Source: JANOYJ01 sp963792485 (GTDB lineage: Bacteria > Pseudomonadota > Alphaproteobacteria > Rhizobiales > Rhizobiaceae). Taken from it: 64,000 bases of DNA. This document shows, piece after piece, positions 42,995 to 51,735 of the stretch (its first letter is position 1; each line of letters begins with the position of its first letter). Both the position numbers and the translations under genes were made by a program. The stretch covers positions 62,001 to 126,000 of the forward strand of contig CAWBWL010000014.1 of NCBI GenBank assembly GCA_963792485.1, read 5' to 3'. The notes under the pieces are model-generated. The model saw nothing but the letters and a program-made list of their open reading frames with translations. It was not told the origin of the DNA and did no database searches.

Positions 42995-43723
42995 TCAGGC
43001 GGCGCGGGGGCGGGCTTTGGGTTTGGATGCGAGGTTGGACTCGATCAGCATGATCTTCTGCCAGATCTTGCGCGACAGATTGCTGCCGAGATTTTCAATG
43101 TCATTGACCGCCTCGGCAACGCCCTCATCATTGACGGCCTGCGCATAAAGCGCGGCGAGCTTGCCGGTCACGGCGAGCATTTCCGAGCAATAATCGAGAT
43201 AGCGCGCCAGCTCCGGCGCGGTGAAAGTGCGTGACGGTGATGCGGCGGTGGCACGGTAGCTTTGCGACAGCGCCGCTGGGTCCTTGGTCAATTGGTGCAT
43301 GTCAATGACATGGATGATCGAGCGCAGCCCGTGCAAATTCTTCGTCACCCGCAGCCGCTTGATCCGCGCCTCCAGCCGCACCAGCGCCGTCAGGCCAAGC
43401 CCGGCAAGCACCGTGGTGTTGATCGCCGCCTCAATGCTCTGCACCGAGCCAACCGCGTCATGCGTCAGATTGCTGAATGACAGGAAAGACCCCACTGACA
43501 GAAACAATGCCGCCCCGCCAATTATGATGGCCGCAATCAAAATCCGCAGCCACCAGATCGGCGCGATCAGGGCTTGCGCCTCCCGCGTGGTATCGCGCGT
43601 CAGCGCCACAATCTCGCGCGCCACGCCCAAAAGCCCCGCATCGGGAAACCGCGACGCCACACGCGTTTCCAGCGTGGTGGCGGTCGCAAGGATTTTTGCA
43701 GGATCAAGGCTGCGATAGGGCAT
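42995..43723 (-). CDS. Membrane protein of unknown function
   Basis: The 242-residue protein has two membrane helices near residues 57-78 (WWLRILIAAIIIGGAALFL) and 104-117 (AAINTTVLAGLGLTALV), then a helical cytoplasmic part with LHGLRSIIHVIDMHQLTKDP and LDYCSEMLAVTGKLAALYA. I recognise no family with certainty, though similar proteins with the HxxDMHQLTKDP motif exist in proteobacteria. It lies ten bases after the epimerase gene in the same direction and may belong to that operon. Confidence 0.65.
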   Translation of the reverse strand: MPYRSLDPAKILATATTLETRVASRFPDAGLLGVAREIVALTRDTTREAQALIAPIWWLRILIAAIIIGGAALFLSVGSFLSFSNLTHDAVGSVQSIEAAINTTVLAGLGLTALVRLEARIKRLRVTKNLHGLRSIIHVIDMHQLTKDPAALSQSYRATAASPSRTFTAPELARYLDYCSEMLAVTGKLAALYAQAVNDEGVAEAVNDIENLGSNLSRKIWQKIMLIESNLASKPKARPRAA

Positions 43724-43732
43724 GCGCGCTGA

Positions 43733-44576
43733 TTAGCCGAGCGCCGTGATTTGCGCAAAGCGCTCCTCAATAAACGCCCGCTCCGCCTCCAGCCCCGCCC
43801 ATTCATCGCCCTCGCTGGCAAAGATCAGCGTGAATGGGCCAACATAGCCCGCATTCTGCGCCGCCTCGATGCACTTCCCGTAATCCTGCGCATCAATCAC
43901 AAGGCCGGGGCCAAAATCGGTCTTGGCATGGCAAAGTTCAGCGCGGGCGAAGATGGATGTGAGGTCCGCATATTTCGAAGGCCCGCTCCAGTTGCCGGTG
44001 TCGGCGAGGAAGCCAAGATCGGGTCCAACCGCGTCGAGCACATGAAACACGGCTTCGGGCGTTGACAGCGTGTCGAACCAGTTCTCCGTGACAATGCGCA
44101 CCCCGCGCGCCTTGCCCAACGCCGCCATCGCCTTCAGCCCGTCCACCGCCAAAGCCAGCGCTTCCTTCGTCGGCTGCGCCTTGCCGGCAATCACCCGCGC
44201 ATTCTCCGCGCCGAGTAGCGCCGCCGCTCTCAATCCACGAGGCAATCCACGCAAGGTCGCGCTCCCGCGTCTCGGGATTGGTGATATCGCCATCGTCGAT
44301 CAGCAGCGTCTGGATGACAACACCGTCGCTCTCAAAGGCGCGGCGGATATTGGCAAGGTAGGCAGGATTCTGGCTGGCCAGATTGAAATGGCAGATTTCA
44401 ACGCGATGGTAGCCGCGCATGGCGAGCGCATCGGGCAGTTCTTCAAGCGTCACCGCGCCGGGGCCAAAAGTCGGTTCGGCGATGCCGGTTGGCGTGACGC
44501 CAGGGCCATTGGCATAGGTGACGCCCAGGAGATTGTGCAGGCTCCAGGTGGAGACGGCTATTTGGGGCGTCTTCAT
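43733..44576 (-). pseudogene. Sugar phosphate isomerase/epimerase (TIM barrel), frameshifted
   Basis: The start MKTPQIAVSTWSLHNLLG (ATG 44576) is read to LAWIASWIE, then the family continues in another frame: AAALLGAENARVIAGKA, VTENWFDTLSTPEAV, FLADTGNWSG and LIFASEGDEWAGLEAERAF to the stop at 43733. One extra base near 44230 explains it. Corrected length is about 280 residues, normal for xylose-isomerase-like TIM barrels. Substrate unknown. The ATG overlaps the XRE gene stop (ATGA). Confidence 0.8.
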
Positions 44577-44878
44577 GCTGCCTGCAACGCGTCTTGCACC
44601 GCCTTGGGTGCGCGCTGGATGACCATGAGATAAGCCCGCGCCGAGCCTTCCGGCACACGCGTGCCTTGTTCCCAGTGCCGCAGCGTATTGACGCTGAAGC
44701 CGAAGCGGCCGGCGAATTCCTGCTGTGTCATGCCAAGGCTCGCGCGGATTGCTTTGACGTTGACTTCCGCCGGAACATGAACGCCGTAGCCGCTCTTGTC
44801 CGCTGTCCCGTCTGTATAGGCAATCGCCTCTTGCAGCCCGCGTTTGATGGAGTCTGTAATTTGTGGCGAAGCTGTCAT
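44573..44878 (-). CDS. XRE-family regulator, HigA/NadS-like
   Basis: The 101-residue protein has a helix-turn-helix in its C-terminal half: VKAIRASLGMTQQEFAGRFG, then VNTLRHWEQGTRVPEGSARAYL (motif NTLRHWEQGTRVP). This is typical of the HigA/NadS antitoxin-type regulators. The ATG overlaps the DUF2442 stop and its own stop overlaps the epimerase start. The order DUF4160-DUF2442-XRE looks like a toxin-antitoxin-type set, but no toxin is proven. Confidence 0.8.
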   Translation of the reverse strand: MTASPQITDSIKRGLQEAIAYTDGTADKSGYGVHVPAEVNVKAIRASLGMTQQEFAGRFGFSVNTLRHWEQGTRVPEGSARAYLMVIQRAPKAVQDALQAA

Positions 44879-45291
44879 GCGGCGCTCTTGCGCGGGCGTC
44901 CGCCGCGCTTGCCGTTCTCGCGGGCAGCGGCTGATTTGCCAGCCGAGCGGGAGGCGCCGCCCATGCGCCCCATCTGCCCCGCCATCCATTTGGCCGATCC
45001 AAGCACGCCTTCCAGCAGCGCCGGAACATAAATGTCGGCGTCGAGTTTCGGAAAATGCAGACCAAGGCCGGAGGGCGTGATTTCGATTTCTGATAACTCT
45101 TCCGCCGATGCGCTTTCCAGTCCCTGCGCCGTGCCGGGCGAAAAGCTTATCTCAATGCCCGTGGACATCTCGACCACAATCCGCCCGCGCGCGGTGTCAT
45201 AATAGGCGCCGGCGGCAAGCGGCCCGCCAAGGCGCTGCCCGCCGCGCGCGACGGCGGCGTCGAAGCCGGTCTCGTCGAGCGATTTAGCCAT
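44875..45291 (-). CDS. DUF2442 protein
   Basis: The 138-residue protein starts at ATG 45291 after GAGGCGG. The DUF2442 part is GRIVVEMSTGIEISFSPG, then LSEIEITPSGLGLHFPKLD. The tail is basic and Ser/Arg-rich (GASRSAGKSAAARENGKRG), possibly for nucleic acid binding. DUF2442 genes are frequently next to DUF4160 genes, as here (ten bases apart), and are suspected parts of toxin-antitoxin-like units. Function unproven. Confidence 0.8.
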   Translation of the reverse strand: MAKSLDETGFDAAVARGGQRLGGPLAAGAYYDTARGRIVVEMSTGIEISFSPGTAQGLESASAEELSEIEITPSGLGLHFPKLDADIYVPALLEGVLGSAKWMAGQMGRMGGASRSAGKSAAARENGKRGGRPRKSAA

Positions 45292-45301
45292 GTATCCGCC
45301 T

Positions 45302-45514
45302 CTATGCGCCAAGCAGAGTATCCCGATTCTCGCTTACCAGCCTCAGCGCCCGCCGCGCATCCGGTTCTGTGCAAGAGTAAACTTCGCGCAACTCATTCCC
45401 GGTCAAATTGATCACCGCTTCCCAATCAGGTCCAATGACATGAACATGAGCTGGCGGATAGTCGTTCGGATAGACGACAAACCGCAGGCCGTCCACACGC
45501 AGACCCGCTGGCAT
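45302..45514 (-). CDS. DUF4160 protein
   Basis: The 70-residue protein reads GLRFVVYPNDYPPAHVHV, then WEAVINLTGNELREVYSC and ALRLVSENRDTLL, the pattern of DUF4160. The His-x-His with preceding PPA is the family hallmark. It is the first gene of a coupled run with DUF2442, an XRE regulator and an epimerase. A divergent gene starts 125 bases to the right. Confidence 0.8.
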   Translation of the reverse strand: MPAGLRVDGLRFVVYPNDYPPAHVHVIGPDWEAVINLTGNELREVYSCTEPDARRALRLVSENRDTLLGA

Positions 45515-45638
45515 GAATGATAACCCAAACGGTTTGGTTTGTCACGCACGATACTACGAAACACATCCTGCCAGCCATCCCCGCTCACTCAACGTTACCT
45601 TTGCCTGCAAGGATGGCGTGCAATCGCAGGAACTTGTT

Positions 45639-46661
45639 ATGACCCCGCCCCGCATCCTCGCCCTGATCGCCCTTGCCTTCGCCGGCCTTGCAGCAGTCTA
45701 CGCCATGTCCTACCGCCCCTGGTCCTTCACCCGGGAAAACCGCACCTATGACGGGCGCTTCTTCAAGGTCGATGTGAAACTCTCCTACAAGGGCGAGCCG
45801 CATCCGATTTCGTTTGTGGTCGGCTGCAAGGTGCATGGGGTGAAGTATGCTGACGGCAGCACAACGCGCGATGTCGGGCTGATTCCGAATTTTTATGGGC
45901 ACCGGATGAAAGACGGGCAGGCGGTCGTCGTGCGGCCGCCCGATGTCTGCAATGGCGAGACAACGGCAAACGGCGAAGTTCCGAAAAATTTCATGCCGGT
46001 CATCATCGTTTATGACAATGCTGATACGCTGGATTTCGGCAAGGCCTACGTCTCGGATGACGCCTATGACGGGCCGCTGTCGGAACTCACATATGACAGC
46101 ACGGTGATTTCGGTTTCCGACCGCACCGCATGGGAGGAGTTCCGCAAGAGCGGGCCAAAAAATGTGGTGACGCGGGAAAAATACTGGACGGGTGCCGTAG
46201 GGCCAATCACTGCGGAACTCGGCGTTGGCAACACGCGGCCGCGGTTTGCCAACAACTGCACAGAAGCGAAGCGGTTCAAGATTCCAGAAAAGTCCCGTGC
46301 CCTTATCCGTCAGTCGAAGTTCTTTCGAGAGAGCAAGTATTGGGCAAGACCAGAGAACCCAGAATTAGTGGATTCGCCACTAAAAGAGTTCGGGCAACGC
46401 AATGTAAATACCGGGCAAGCAAATGTAGAGTGCTGGTTGCAGACGGATGACGGAAAGTGGGCTGGAAATCAGGGGCTGCGGGCGCTGGCGACGGCCGATG
46501 ACGGCGTACCGCGTCGCGACGGGTCTGGGTCGCTCTATTACGTGTCTACTGTACGTGGGGTTCCGGTAACCTACTATCCAGTGTCCAGTGACTTGCAGGA
46601 GCGCTATTGGCCAAAGAACCAAAAAGACTGGCTTGACTACGCGTCAAGCGGTCCACGTTGA
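45639..46661 (+). CDS. Membrane-anchored hypothetical protein
   Basis: The 340-residue protein from ATG 45639 has one N-terminal helix (ILALIALAFAGLAAVYAM) and then a mostly beta extracytoplasmic region: SFVVGCKVHGVKYADGS, FMPVIIVYDNADTLDFG, WTGAVGPITAELG. No family is recognised. Codon choice becomes less GC-rich in the second half. It runs into a lipase-like gene 17 bases on, and the two may form a unit of foreign origin. AGGA precedes the start. Confidence 0.65.
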   Translation: MTPPRILALIALAFAGLAAVYAMSYRPWSFTRENRTYDGRFFKVDVKLSYKGEPHPISFVVGCKVHGVKYADGSTTRDVGLIPNFYGHRMKDGQAVVVRPPDVCNGETTANGEVPKNFMPVIIVYDNADTLDFGKAYVSDDAYDGPLSELTYDSTVISVSDRTAWEEFRKSGPKNVVTREKYWTGAVGPITAELGVGNTRPRFANNCTEAKRFKIPEKSRALIRQSKFFRESKYWARPENPELVDSPLKEFGQRNVNTGQANVECWLQTDDGKWAGNQGLRALATADDGVPRRDGSGSLYYVSTVRGVPVTYYPVSSDLQERYWPKNQKDWLDYASSGPR

Positions 46662-46678
46662 AGGTGGAGAACGTTGAA

Positions 46679-47245
46679 ATGGCGGGCGGCCGCAACCGCG
46701 GCTTCATCTACTGCTACAACTTACCCTTCTACCAAGATCCCAAAATCACCGAGCAATTGGCATTGAACCGACTTGCACCGTTTGTCGACGGCGTGAAAGT
46801 CATCCTTCCAGACGGCGAGCTCCAGAACAACGCCTTTTTTGGCCATAACTATATCTTTGAAAGTGACAAATACGTCATATTTATCAATGGGTTCTTCAAC
46901 GGCAGCATGAACGGGGGACGTGTGATGGCTGAGCTTACTGTTCTACAGATGGCTGCTGCGCTCTGCGAAGAAGCGTATCGTCGGGCGGACAATACCAGCA
47001 GCTCGAAATACAATGAGGGATTTGGGGACAGAGCTCCAATTAACAAGGAACTCAGCCAATCGACGCTGGCAGTGCTCCAAGCCAAGGGCTTCACGCTAGA
47101 CAACGGCTTTTACTACAACAACGTCACCGGCTTCGTCGGACAGATCATTGAAGCCAACGGCAAGATTTTCGTCGTGTTCCGCGGCTCGGACTTGTCGGGG
47201 GGCTTGCTGGACACCGCCCGCCTCAATCCCGCAGCAACTCATTAA
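46679..47245 (+). pseudogene. Lipase-like (class 3) gene, truncated at the dapD 3' end
   Basis: From ATG 46679 the 188-residue frame has FIYCYNLPFYQDPKITEQ near its start and GFVGQIIEANGKIFVVFRGSDL near its end (motif NGKIFVVFRGSD). The last resembles the strand before the nucleophile motif of class 3 lipases. The catalytic GxSxG part is missing. The frame runs 23 bases into the antisense of dapD and stops there, so the last seven residues are not original. GC content is lower than that of its neighbours. It looks like the left part of an incoming gene cut at dapD. Confidence 0.6.
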
Positions 47246-48080
47246 TCCCCGTCTTGCTCCGCGTCTGTTCGTCCACCGTCTTCACAATCACCGCGCAATA
47301 GAGCGCCGGCCCCGGCGTGCCGTCCGGAAACGCTTTGCCCGGAAGCGCGCCTGCGACGACCACCGAATAGGCCGGCACTTCGCCATAGGTGATGGAGCCG
47401 GTGGCGCGGTTGACGATTTTTGTGCTTTTGCCGATGAACACGCCCATGCCGAGCACCGCGCCTTCGCGCACGATGCAGCCTTCAACGACTTCCGAGCGCG
47501 CGCCGATGAAGCAATTATCTTCAATGATCGTCGGCCCCGCCTGCAAGGGTTCGAGCACGCCGCCAATGCCGACGCCGCCGGACAGGTGCACATGGCTCCC
47601 GATCTGCGCGCAGGATCCGACCGTCGCCCAAGTATCGACCATCGTGCCTTCGCCCACATAAGCGCCGAGATTGACGAAGCTCGGCATCAGGATCGCGCCC
47701 TTGGCGATGAAGGCCGAGCGGCGGACGATGGCCCCCGGCACGGCGCGGAAGCCTGCGGCCTTGAACTCCGCTTCGCCCCAGCCGGCATATTTGAGCGGCA
47801 CCTTGTCATAGCCCTGGGCGAGCGAGCCGGATGCGTTCGTGTAAGGCGCAATCGCATTGTCCTCGAGCCGGAATGACAGGAGCACCGCCTTTTTCAGCCA
47901 TTGATTGACCTGCCAATTGCCGTCCGCCTGCCGCTCGGCGACGCGGCGCGCGCCGGTGTCGAGCAGGTTCAGCGCGTCCTCGACCGCCTCGCGCACCTCG
48001 CCCTTGGTGGCGGACGAGATCGCGTCGCGCGCCTCGAAAGCGGCTTCAATGGTCTTTTCGAGGTCAGCGGACTTCAACAT
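47223..48080 (-). CDS. dapD: Tetrahydrodipicolinate N-succinyltransferase
   Basis: The 285-residue protein has a helical N-terminal part (AVEDALNLLDTGARRVAE) and a left-handed beta helix of hexapeptide repeats (AFIAKGAILMPSFVNLGAYV, GTMVDTWATVGSCAQIGSHV, ENDC-like IIEDNCFIGARSEVVEG). SCAQIGSHVHLSGGVGIGGV is the family signature. It succinylates tetrahydrodipicolinate in the lysine/peptidoglycan pathway whose DapE step is encoded at 30875. ATG 48080 is the usual start. Confidence 0.96.
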   Translation of the reverse strand: MLKSADLEKTIEAAFEARDAISSATKGEVREAVEDALNLLDTGARRVAERQADGNWQVNQWLKKAVLLSFRLEDNAIAPYTNASGSLAQGYDKVPLKYAGWGEAEFKAAGFRAVPGAIVRRSAFIAKGAILMPSFVNLGAYVGEGTMVDTWATVGSCAQIGSHVHLSGGVGIGGVLEPLQAGPTIIEDNCFIGARSEVVEGCIVREGAVLGMGVFIGKSTKIVNRATGSITYGEVPAYSVVVAGALPGKAFPDGTPGPALYCAVIVKTVDEQTRSKTGINELLRD

Positions 48081-48179
48081 GCACCTGCTCCGTGTTACGC
48101 GCGGCAGAACACATGCGCCGCCGGGAATTGAAAAATCGCGCGGAGCTTTAGGGGAAAGCATTTTCCCGGTCAAATCCGG

Positions 48180-49070
48180 ATGGAAAGCACTGGAATGGAC
48201 GAAAATTTCAAGGAAAACGGCTACACCTCGCTGCCGCGCTCCAGCAAAACGATCAAGCAGGTCCGGGAAGTCCCGAAGACTCCGCAATCCTCGTCCGCGG
48301 CCTACCGCCTTGCCTTTGCCGATGATGACTTCATGACCCGGCGCGAGCTGCGGCCCGTGCGCCTGCAGCTCGAACTGTTGAAAACCGAGATGTCGCTCGC
48401 CGAATACGGCATTGTCTCAACCGTGGTGCTGTTCGGCGGCGCGCGCATTCCAGAGCCGGGCAAGGCCGCCTGGGCGGCGAAAAACGACAAACAGAGAGAG
48501 CGTCTCGAAGCCAATTCCCGTTACTATGACGAAGCCCGCCGCTTCGCGCAGATTTGCTCGGAGCATTCGGCGCAGACCAATTACCGCGAATTTGTCATCA
48601 CCACGGGCGGCGGCCCGGGCGTGATGGAGGCCGGCAACCGCGGCGCAAACGAAGCCGGCGCGCCATCGATCGGACTGAATATCGTGCTGCCGCATGAACA
48701 GGCGCCCAACGCCTATGTGACGCCGGACCTGTCGTTCAATTTCCACTATTTCGCCATCCGCAAAATGCATTTCCTCATGCGGGCCAAGGCCGTCGCCGCC
48801 TTTCCCGGCGGCTTCGGCACCATGGATGAATTGTTTGAGTGCCTCACTTTGATGCAAACGGGCCGCATGAAGCAGATGCCGGTGCTTTTGTTCGGCAAGG
48901 AATTCTGGCAGCGCATCGTCAATTTCGACGCGCTGGCCGAGGAGGGCGTCATCTCGCCGGACGACGTGAACATGGTGACCTTCGTCGATTCCGCCGAAGA
49001 AGCCTGGAAGGTCATCGCCGACTTTTATGCGATCAGCGCCGATGATCAGGTCGTCGAGCGTGCGACATAA
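48180..49070 (+). CDS. LOG-family nucleotide hydrolase (TIGR00730 type)
   Basis: The 296-residue protein has the Rossmann-type motifs of the LOG family: VVLFGGARIPEPG, VITTGGGPGVMEAGNRGA and AFPGGFGTMDELFECLT. It belongs to the larger subgroup with an N-terminal extension of about 70 residues. Members split nucleoside monophosphates at the glycosidic bond, and some release cytokinins. The biological substrate here is unknown. ATG 48195 is a second possible start. Confidence 0.88.
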   Translation: MESTGMDENFKENGYTSLPRSSKTIKQVREVPKTPQSSSAAYRLAFADDDFMTRRELRPVRLQLELLKTEMSLAEYGIVSTVVLFGGARIPEPGKAAWAAKNDKQRERLEANSRYYDEARRFAQICSEHSAQTNYREFVITTGGGPGVMEAGNRGANEAGAPSIGLNIVLPHEQAPNAYVTPDLSFNFHYFAIRKMHFLMRAKAVAAFPGGFGTMDELFECLTLMQTGRMKQMPVLLFGKEFWQRIVNFDALAEEGVISPDDVNMVTFVDSAEEAWKVIADFYAISADDQVVERAT

Positions 49071-49125
49071 GGCACGGTGGACGCTTCATGCAGGAGTGAA
49101 TAGGCAAGGCGAAAAGGAACTTATC

Positions 49126-49614
49126 ATGCGCAAATCCATAGTCACTTTTCTGTTCGCACTGACCATCGCAGGCATGACGAATTCCCGCGCCATGGACATG
49201 GCGGTGGTCGAGGCCGGCCAGCTCAAAATCTCAAACGCCTGGGCCAAGGCCATGCTCCCCGGCCAGCCGGTCGGCGGCGGGTATCTGACAATTGAGAATG
49301 CGGGCGCTGAGGCCGACCGGCTCGTGTCAGTCTCCAGCCAGGCTGCGCCCGACGTTCAGATACATGAAATGAAAATGGAAGGTGACGTCATGAAAATGCG
49401 TCAGCTTTCCGATGGGCTGGACATTCCCGCTGGCGGAAAGGTCGAGCTGAAGCCGGGCGGCTATCATCTCATGTTCATGGACGTGAAGACGCCATTCAAA
49501 GAAGGCGATGCGTTCACTGTGAAACTGAAGTTTGAAAAAGCGGGTGAAGTTGAACTGACATTGCCCGTGTCGGCGGCCAATGCGGCAGGGCAAGAGCACA
49601 AGCACGGCGGTTGA
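49126..49614 (+). CDS. PCu(A)C periplasmic copper chaperone
   Basis: The 162-residue protein has a signal peptide (MRKSIVTFLFALTIAGMTNS). The copper site is complete: IHEMKMEGDVMKMRQL and HLMFMDVKTPF, matching the His-Met-His-Met ligands of PCuAC (DUF461). A His-rich end (EHKHGG) may bind metal too. Such proteins deliver Cu(I) to the CuA centre of cytochrome oxidase. AAAAGGA precedes the ATG. No oxidase or ScoI gene is adjacent. Confidence 0.92.
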   Translation: MRKSIVTFLFALTIAGMTNSRAMDMAVVEAGQLKISNAWAKAMLPGQPVGGGYLTIENAGAEADRLVSVSSQAAPDVQIHEMKMEGDVMKMRQLSDGLDIPAGGKVELKPGGYHLMFMDVKTPFKEGDAFTVKLKFEKAGEVELTLPVSAANAAGQEHKHGG

Positions 49615-49670
49615 ATCTGGCTGCAATCCGTGTTATCTCTACATCTCTACAAAAGATGGGAAGCGATGCG

Positions 49671-49922
49671 ATGCCTTATATGTCCATGCGCCAGCACAGT
49701 CAGGATTCAAGCGGCGCTGTCAGGGCGGCAAATAAAGAGCCGGTCTTTCTGACAAACCGGGGCAAGACCACGCACGTGCTTTTGTCTGTCAAGGATTATG
49801 AGCGGTTGAAGGGCAAGCCAAAGAACATTGTCGACATGCTCCGGCACCCGGAATCGGAACACATTGAATTTGATCCGCCAAAACTAGAGGGTCCCCTTTT
49901 CATTCCGGCTGATCTGTCTTGA
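49671..49922 (+). CDS. Phd/YefM-type antitoxin of a VapC toxin
   Basis: The 83-residue protein starts at ATG 49671. The Phd fold is visible in RAANKEPVFLTNRGKTTHVLL, read as motif VFLTNRGKTTHVLLS, then VKDYERLKGK. The tail EHIEFDPPKLEGPL is the toxin-binding part. The TGA overlaps the TTG of the PIN toxin gene by two bases, so the pair is coupled. It should neutralise the toxin and repress the operon. An upstream TTG at 49611 is less likely. Confidence 0.85.
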   Translation: MPYMSMRQHSQDSSGAVRAANKEPVFLTNRGKTTHVLLSVKDYERLKGKPKNIVDMLRHPESEHIEFDPPKLEGPLFIPADLS

Positions 49923-50332
49923 GATATCTCTTCGACACGAACGTCGTTTCCGAGTTTAGAAGATCGATAGCAGCGCCTCAGGTCGTGGCTTGGGCCTCTG
50001 CGCTTCCGCCTGAGTGGCTGTGTATTTCAGTCATCACAATTCTTGAGGTCGAAACCGGTGTGCTCAGGATGGAGCGGCGTGACCCGGAGCAGGGCAGGGT
50101 GATGCGCCGCTGGTTCGAGATATCCGTGTTGACCGCCTTTGAAGGCAGGACGGTCATTATTGACGCTGAAGTTGCGCGCCAATGCGCCAAACTCCATGTG
50201 CCCAATCCACGGGGAGAACGCGACGCATTCATCGCCGCCACTGCGCTGGTCCACGGCCTGACGCTCGTCACCCGCAACACGAAGGACTTTGCCGCAACAG
50301 GCGTGAAACTCATCAACCCCTGGGAACAGTGA
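49919..50332 (+). CDS. vapC: VapC/FitB-type PIN-domain toxin
   Basis: The 137-residue protein has the four acidic residues of the PIN active site: RYLFDTNVVSEF, ITILEVETGV, GERDAFIAATALVHG and TRNTKDFAATG. TTG 49919 overlaps the antitoxin stop. PIN toxins cut specific RNAs when the antitoxin is lost. Unlike the copy at 27823, this pair is intact. The ending KLINPWEQ is typical for the subfamily. Confidence 0.9.
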   Translation: MRYLFDTNVVSEFRRSIAAPQVVAWASALPPEWLCISVITILEVETGVLRMERRDPEQGRVMRRWFEISVLTAFEGRTVIIDAEVARQCAKLHVPNPRGERDAFIAATALVHGLTLVTRNTKDFAATGVKLINPWEQ

Positions 50333-50358
50333 TCGCGGCGTTTGCGGACTCTGATACT

Positions 50359-51528
50359 CTAGCCTTCGAAACTCGTGGTCATTCCAACCTTGAATTCGGT
50401 GTTGGCGCTCTTGCTGGTTTCGCCGGTCGAAGTGTCGGTCTCGCGGCTCCAGTCATGCGACACAGTGCCGAAAAAAGTCAGATGATCGGTTGCCTCATAG
50501 CTCGCGCCCGCCTCGAGGCCGGTTTCATGCTCGATCTCCTCGCCGCCGATTTCCTCTTTCCGCTCATAGGCGCCGGAAAGCTCGAAAGTGAGTTTCTCTG
50601 ATGGTTTCCAGGTTGCGCCAGCCGTGTATTCCGTTGAATCCCGCACCACGGCGGAGCTTGCCGATGGTTCCTTCAGGCTCCGGACAATTGCGGCCTCAAG
50701 TTCCAATGCATCCGCAGGTGACCAGGCCAGATTTGCCTCGACAAAGCCGTTGCTGTGCTGGGGGATCTCTGCCTCATCAAGCGTGCGCAGATTGTAGCGC
50801 CCCCCCAACTCTATCTCCAGCTTGTCAGTGGGCTTGAACACAGCGCCGGCAATGAGCGAGTAATCCTTGCCGTCGCGGTTGACGTCGGCATCCTCCTGAC
50901 GCGGATAGCGCACCAGACCCGCCCGGGCCTTAAGGAACGGCGAAATCATCCCCTTGGGATTGAAATCCACCCGGACTTCCGCTTGCGGTTTATAAAAGTC
51001 CTCGTCATTGTCGTCTTCGTCAATATTGTCCTCGCTCTCGAAAAGCGCAGCGGCCGAAAACCCGGCTTTATCGCCGCTCGTTTCCCATTTCGCGGAAGCC
51101 TCATGTTCGACAACGCGTGAGCCGGACAATCCATCGTCGAGGCGGGCGCCTTCAATATTTATGACGCTGTTGCCATCAAGCGTGATCTTGGTGGAGCCGC
51201 TCACCTCGTAGGCGCGGCGCGAATTGTCCTCAAGATCGAAATAGTCAAGCGATGTCGCCTCAAGTTTCAGCGTTGATTCAACATTCTCGATCTCGTGCGT
51301 CACTTCAAGCGCAGCGGAATATTCCGCCAGCAGGCTGGGTTCCGGCTCTTCTTCTTCATCCGGATTGGTGGCGTAACCGCCTGAAACTGTCAGGCTTGGC
51401 TTGATTTTCCAGCTGCGGCTGGCCTCGGCAGCGTCTTGCGCATCGGCGGCGAAGGCGGCGGGCGCACAAGCTGCCGCGCTCGCCGCGAGGGCAAGCAGCC
51501 ATGTTGCGGCGCGTGCGGACATTGCCAA
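50359..51528 (-). CDS. Outer-membrane beta-barrel protein
   Basis: The 389-residue protein has a signal peptide (cleavage near AFA-ADA) and then alternating beta strands of an outer-membrane barrel: SLTVSGGYATNP, AALEVTHEIENVESTLKLEA, KLEIELGGRYNLRTL, TFELSGAYERKEE, LTFFGTVSHDWSR. Turns are acidic. No family name is certain; it resembles barrels next to surface polymer genes. TTG 51528 lies seven bases after GGAGG; ATG 51522 is also possible. It is divergent from the Lys-Ser repeat peptide gene, and may be its outer-membrane partner (inference from position). Confidence 0.7.
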   Translation of the reverse strand: MAMSARAATWLLALAASAAACAPAAFAADAQDAAEASRSWKIKPSLTVSGGYATNPDEEEEPEPSLLAEYSAALEVTHEIENVESTLKLEATSLDYFDLEDNSRRAYEVSGSTKITLDGNSVINIEGARLDDGLSGSRVVEHEASAKWETSGDKAGFSAAALFESEDNIDEDDNDEDFYKPQAEVRVDFNPKGMISPFLKARAGLVRYPRQEDADVNRDGKDYSLIAGAVFKPTDKLEIELGGRYNLRTLDEAEIPQHSNGFVEANLAWSPADALELEAAIVRSLKEPSASSAVVRDSTEYTAGATWKPSEKLTFELSGAYERKEEIGGEEIEHETGLEAGASYEATDHLTFFGTVSHDWSRETDTSTGETSKSANTEFKVGMTTSFEG

Positions 51529-51735
51529 AATTCAGCCTCCTGTGGTTAGCGCAGGGTGAATCATTAGCGTTAACAATGAGTAACCAGAGACTTCGCCTGT
51601 CCAGTTGCAGCATGATGGCACCGCCCGCTTGAGTTCTAAAATTAGCTGACGTAGGGTAAGCTCGTTCCTTGGATGGCTGACAAGGGATTGGGACGGCACT
51701 GAAGGGACAGCCGCATCAGATGAAGGAGTGCGATC

